This document shows, piece by piece, positions 5,765-8,525 of a stretch of 8,525 nucleotides of DNA (positions are counted from its first letter, which is position 1; every line of letters begins with the position of its first letter). Both the position numbers and the translations under genes were made by a program. Below the pieces are notes generated by a model. That model saw only the letters and a list, made by a program, of their open reading frames with translations. It ran no database searches and was not told the DNA's origin. The DNA is from CAYJGN01 sp964369635 (GTDB lineage: Bacteria > Bacillota > Clostridia > Oscillospirales > Ruminococcaceae): assembly GCA_964369635.1 (NCBI GenBank), contig CAYJGN010000063.1:1-8525 (forward strand), given 5' to 3'.

Positions 5765-6694
5765 ATGAAAGCTAAAATCGCACTGCCATATGACGAGGGA
5801 GTTTTTGCAGTTCCAGTATCCCTTATAACAGAACATTTAAAGATGACTCCCCCTATCGCTTTTAAGATTGCGTTTTTTTTAGCTTGCAATCCAAAAGAGT
5901 GCTATAGCGAGGGTGAGCTTTCATCCCAGTTAAAGCTCTCGCCCACAGAAGTTGAGGAAGCTATTTTGCATCTTATTTCGGTGGGAATTGTTTCAGATAC
6001 AGAAAAAGCGGTAGAGAACACTCCCTCTAATATAAAAGAGACCGAATTTAAAAATGTTGTGATAAAATCAAATCGCGAACATAAACTATCGCGCGTTGAA
6101 ATTGCGCAAAAGCTCTCAGAGAGCGATAATTTAAAATTTTTGCATACAAAGGCAGAGGAGATTTTAAGCAGAAATTTAGCCTACCACGAAATAGGCAGCT
6201 TAATTGCGGTAACAGAGCAGACGCTTATGCCGCCAGAGGTTGTTTTATATGTTTTAAGCTACTGCAAAGCGAAGAGCAAAACCTCTATTCGAGCAATTGA
6301 AAAGGAGATTTTCAACTGGCACGACAGCGGAATTTTAACCCTTGATAAAGCGGAGAAACATCTGATTTTTCTAAACCACAAAAATGATGCCGAGGGCAAA
6401 GTTCGATCGCTATTCGGTATTACCGATAGGAAATTTTCTGCTAAAGAGAAGGCATTTATCGCCGATTGGATTATCGAGTCGAGATATAGCAGCGACCTTA
6501 TCCGCGAAGGGTATAACCGTTCAGTTGATTCAACAGGCAAAGTTTCGTTTGCATATATAAACAAAGTTTTGAAAAACTGGGAAAAGCAAGGCATTACAAA
6601 TACTAAAGAGCTTGCTTCTTTAGAGAAACCAAAAGAAACAAAGAGCTCGTCGAGTTCTATCGACTATGATTTTTTAGATAACGATTTGAAATGA
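5765..6694 (+). CDS. DnaD/DnaB-family primosome protein with two DnaD-type domains
   Basis: In Firmicutes this family remodels DNA at oriC or stalled forks and recruits the helicase-loader complex. In this 309-residue protein, residues 1-80 look like a winged-helix region (IAFKIAFFLACNP at 31-43, then ELSSQLKLSPTEVEEAILHL at 51-70). Residues 121-199 form one DnaD-type helical domain ending in IEKEIFNWHDSGILTL. Residues 213-280 form a second, with the diagnostic YINKVLKNWEKQGI (264-277). The order winged helix plus two C-terminal-type domains resembles Bacillus DnaB more than DnaD, although it is shorter than DnaB (about 470). The tail (285-309) is serine-rich and acidic and probably disordered. 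The gene directly precedes the DnaI-like loader, as in the known dnaB-dnaI pairing, and the two appear co-transcribed. The start is supported by GAGGTGA upstream. Confidence 0.88.
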   Translation: MKAKIALPYDEGVFAVPVSLITEHLKMTPPIAFKIAFFLACNPKECYSEGELSSQLKLSPTEVEEAILHLISVGIVSDTEKAVENTPSNIKETEFKNVVIKSNREHKLSRVEIAQKLSESDNLKFLHTKAEEILSRNLAYHEIGSLIAVTEQTLMPPEVVLYVLSYCKAKSKTSIRAIEKEIFNWHDSGILTLDKAEKHLIFLNHKNDAEGKVRSLFGITDRKFSAKEKAFIADWIIESRYSSDLIREGYNRSVDSTGKVSFAYINKVLKNWEKQGITNTKELASLEKPKETKSSSSSIDYDFLDNDLK

Positions 6695-6698
6695 GGTG
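6693..6698 (+). promoter_or_regulatory. Ribosome binding site that decides the DnaI start
   Basis: GAGGTG lies six bases before the ATG at 6705 and overlaps the stop codon of the upstream gene. An in-frame GTG at 6696 is part of this site, so it is unlikely to be the start codon. Confidence 0.8.
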
Positions 6699-6704
6699 CC
6701 AATT

Positions 6705-7670
6705 ATGGCATATGATAAAAATATATTTGACAAAGCATCTATGATTATTTCAAAACGCAGAGCGGAAAGTCTGCATAATAATGAAATGAATCGAAATAAG
6801 CTTTTTTTGGAATATCCCATTTTAAAAGATCTCGATAGAAAGCTATCGAAAGAAGGTATTGCAGTTGTCTCGCAAGCGCTCAGCGGCAATTTAGCCGGCA
6901 ATTCATATGAGAAATTCAGCAAATCCATCGAGGAGATAAAAGCAGAGATTTCAAAAGTTCTCGTCCAAAACGGCTTAAGTGATGATGTTATAGAAGATAA
7001 ATTTTACTGTACGCACTGCGAAGATACCGGTTTTTGTGACAGCAAGCTTTGCAGCTGCATTAAAGAAGAGATGAAGAGAATACAGGCTATTGAAGTTAAT
7101 AGCATAAGCCCTCTCGCCCTCTCAACATTTGAAAATTTTTCACTCGATTTCTACAGCGGTGATAATCAAAAGAACATGGCTAAAAACCTATCGCACTGCA
7201 AAGAATACTGCGAAAGTTTCGAAAATAAAAACGAGAGCCTTTTGTTTGTTGGGAATACAGGACTTGGCAAAACCCATCTCTCTCTCGCTATTGCAAACTC
7301 GCTAATAGAGAGCGGCAAAAACGTTATCTACACAAGCTGGTTAAACATAATAACTGTTCTTGAGCGAGAAAAATTCCAAAACTATGGCAGTGATGCAAAC
7401 ACGATTGACAGCCTTATCGATTGTGACCTGCTTATCTTAGATGATTTAGGGGCTGAGTTTACAACCCAGTTCGTCACTGCGACGCTATATAACATATTAA
7501 ACAGCAGAATAAACTACCGCCGCCCGACTATTATAAACACAAACCTCTCTTTTAAAGAGCTCGGTGGACGGTATAGCGATAGAATAGTATCTCGAATTGC
7601 TGGCAACTTCACCACTTTGAGATTTTCAGGTGAAGATATACGAATTGCAAAGAGAAGATACCAAGACTAA
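6705..7670 (+). CDS. dnaI: DnaI/DnaC-family helicase loader, AAA+ ATPase
   Basis: This protein would load the replicative helicase ring onto DNA with the primosome protein encoded just upstream. From the ATG at 6705 it has 321 residues. The N-terminal half (1-95) is helical. A cysteine cluster, C102-x2-C105-x5-C111-x4-C116-x-C118, is a probable zinc site and is typical of Firmicute DnaI-like loaders. The AAA+ domain follows, with Walker A GNTGLGKT (183-190), Walker B LLILDDLGAE (242-251), sensor I TIINTNLS (275-282) and the arginine-rich RYSDRIVSRI block (289-298). The GTG at 6696 would add three residues, but it sits inside the Shine-Dalgarno sequence. IstB transposition helpers share the ATPase domain, but no transposase is present and the DnaD-family partner favours a replication role. 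A bidirectional terminator follows. Confidence 0.9.
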   Translation: MAYDKNIFDKASMIISKRRAESLHNNEMNRNKLFLEYPILKDLDRKLSKEGIAVVSQALSGNLAGNSYEKFSKSIEEIKAEISKVLVQNGLSDDVIEDKFYCTHCEDTGFCDSKLCSCIKEEMKRIQAIEVNSISPLALSTFENFSLDFYSGDNQKNMAKNLSHCKEYCESFENKNESLLFVGNTGLGKTHLSLAIANSLIESGKNVIYTSWLNIITVLEREKFQNYGSDANTIDSLIDCDLLILDDLGAEFTTQFVTATLYNILNSRINYRRPTIINTNLSFKELGGRYSDRIVSRIAGNFTTLRFSGEDIRIAKRRYQD

Positions 7671-7680
7671 ATAACCAACA

Positions 7681-7721
7681 AAAATGCACCATAAAGTTTT
7701 CAAAGCTTTATGGTGCATTTT
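7681..7721. terminator. Bidirectional terminator after dnaI
   Basis: The arms 7681-7696 and 7706-7721 form a 16-base-pair perfect stem (core TGCACCATAAAG) with a nine-base loop, flanked by A on the left and T on the right. It lies between the convergent dnaI and repeat-tailed membrane protein genes and can serve both. Confidence 0.9.
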
Positions 7722-7724
7722 AAA

Positions 7725-8525
7725 TTAAACTTTTTCTTTAATAGTCATTATAAGTCCCGCAATACTCATGACAATAAACAGATAGAAGAATATAGATAAA
7801 TCAACTATGTTTCCTGATAAATATGCTGAACCGTAGTTTGATGAAGTATAGTAATTTCCATAAGTCACAAAAAGAAATATAGCTATACTAAATATACTAC
7901 TTACTATATGTCCTAATATTCCAAAAACTTTATGAATTCTATTATTGGAAATTTTCAAAAAAACAAACAAGCCATATAAAATTAGTATCGCAATAGGTAC
8001 AGCTGATAAAATCGCGCTAAAAACAGTCAACAATGTATCACCATATCCATTCGCTACAACCCCCAAATATTTAGTTACATCAAAAATAGAAAAATTAGGA
8101 GTTATACTACTGTTACCAAACATCGAGAGGAAATTATTTGCCCCACTGAAAAACGGAATTGTGAACCAATGCATAAACAACAAAGCAACATTTGCAAGAG
8201 CGAATATTAAAGTAATATATTTACTTTGAAATAGATTACTGCCCATCAACTGAGCTTGCATCGGATTCTGTGGATTGCCATACTGCTGCCCAGTCGGTGG
8301 TGCTTGGTTATACCCATTTCCATACTGTTGCCCAGTCGGTGGTGCTTGGTTATACCCATTTCCATACTGTTGCCCAGTCGGTGNNNNNNNNNNNNNNNNN
8401 NNNNNNNNNNNNNNNNNNNNNNNNNNNNNNNNNNNNNNNNNNNNNNNNNNNNNNNNNNNNNNNNNNNNNNNNNNNNNNNNNNNGTGCTTGGTTATACCCA
8501 TTTCCATACTGCTGCCCAGTCGGTG
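7725..8525 (-). CDS. Membrane protein with N-terminal 14-residue tandem repeats, partial
   Basis: I do not recognise the family. Left of the assembly gap, 218 residues can be read down to the TAA at 7725. They are two full PTGQQYGNGYNQAP units, a third diverging into PTGQQYGNPQNP, a short linker (about 37-53), then four predicted membrane segments at about 54-78, 113-143, 150-177 and 191-213. The tail KEKV is basic and probably cytoplasmic, which with four segments also places the repeat tail in the cytoplasm. Right of the gap, one more full repeat unit is open to the edge in its own frame, so the true start lies outside the window. Reading straight through the 100 N shifts the frame by one, so an apparent start at 8507 (MEMGITKH) is an artefact. 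Similar proline/glutamine/glycine/tyrosine-rich tails on small membrane proteins are common in Clostridia, but their function is unclear. Confidence 0.75.
   Translation of the reverse strand, partial: HRLGSSMEMGITKHXXXXXXXXXXXXXXXXXXXXXXXXXXXXXXXXXXPTGQQYGNGYNQAPPTGQQYGNGYNQAPPTGQQYGNPQNPMQAQLMGSNLFQSKYITLIFALANVALLFMHWFTIPFFSGANNFLSMFGNSSITPNFSIFDVTKYLGVVANGYGDTLLTVFSAILSAVPIAILILYGLFVFLKISNNRIHKVFGILGHIVSSIFSIAIFLFVTYGNYYTSSNYGSAYLSGNIVDLSIFFYLFIVMSIAGLIMTIKEKV
8278..8525 (-). repeat. 42-base tandem repeat array encoding PTGQQYGNGYNQAP
   Basis: Copies begin at 8278, 8320 and 8362, exactly 42 bases apart, with a further full 42-base unit at 8484-8525 beyond the gap. Visible copies are almost identical, differing at a CAG/CAA glutamine codon. 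The third copy is cut off by the gap, and the array continues past the right edge, so the copy number is unknown. Confidence 0.93.
8384..8483. other. Assembly gap of exactly 100 N
   Basis: A run of exactly 100 N sits inside a near-identical tandem repeat. One hundred is the usual placeholder for a gap of unknown length, so the true size is not known and coordinates to the right are nominal. Confidence 0.97.

Noticed and set aside
6696..6704. GTG start for the DnaI-like gene
   Set aside because: The GTG is part of the GAGGTG ribosome site for the ATG at 6705 and has no ribosome site of its own.
6259..6928. Minus-strand open frames of 111 and 84 codons
   Set aside because: They are antisense to the DnaD-family and DnaI-like genes, with no supporting signals.
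6705..7670. IstB-type insertion sequence helper
   Set aside because: The ATPase domain is shared with IstB, but there is no transposase or terminal repeat, and the gene follows a DnaD-family primosome gene.
7945..8229. Plus-strand open frame of 94 codons
   Set aside because: It is antisense to the membrane segments of the repeat-tailed protein and has no ribosome site or domain.
8278..8525. CRISPR array
   Set aside because: The 42-base units are head to tail with no spacers and encode an in-frame peptide repeat.

Overview
The window looks like chromosomal DNA from a low-GC Firmicute of class Clostridia, probably an uncultured gut-type member of or near the Oscillospirales. The evidence is the AT-rich composition, strong GGAGG-type ribosome binding sites, sigma-A promoters of the TTGACA/TATAAT type, a DnaD/DnaB-like plus DnaI-like primosome pair, a PduL-type phosphotransacylase without a microcompartment signal, and a four-cysteine TSCPD protein of a mostly clostridial family. 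The taxon is inferred from gene content and not proven. A run of exactly 100 N at 8384-8483 shows that this is a scaffolded draft assembly.

Layout: (1) 1-1101, minus strand: the 5' part of a large DUF4062 plus P-loop (STAND-type) NTPase that runs off the left edge, with its own promoter just after a terminator. (2) 1273-1842, minus: pduL, with a promoter 135-163 bases upstream of its start and a long leader. (3) 2009-2536, minus: bioY, with a consensus sigma-A promoter whose -35 box lies inside a BirA-operator-like inverted repeat. (4) 2589-4742, minus: a Clp/Hsp100 unfoldase with two AAA+ modules and a ClpP-docking tripeptide but no middle (M) domain. (5) 4901-5365, plus: a GNAT acetyltransferase, divergent from the Clp gene. 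(6) 5407-5652, minus: a TSCPD protein that shares a bidirectional terminator with the GNAT gene. (7) 5765-7670, plus: a two-gene operon of a DnaD/DnaB-family primosome protein and a DnaI/DnaC-family helicase loader. (8) 7725 to the right edge, minus: a four-helix membrane protein with an N-terminal 14-residue tandem repeat that is interrupted by the assembly gap.

Most genes are separate transcription units. Minus-strand neighbours each have a promoter at or near the end of the preceding gene, and convergent pairs share bidirectional hairpin terminators. The clearest functional unit is the primosome pair, which would load the replicative helicase. BioY (biotin uptake) and PduL (acyl-phosphate/acyl-CoA exchange) are housekeeping metabolism. 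The most unusual items are the truncated DUF4062 NTPase with an in-frame 27-base minisatellite, the BirA-like operator, the M-less Clp ATPase, and the repeat-tailed membrane protein. I did not find a convincing complete new multi-gene system; the best lead is the DUF4062 NTPase, most of which lies outside the window.
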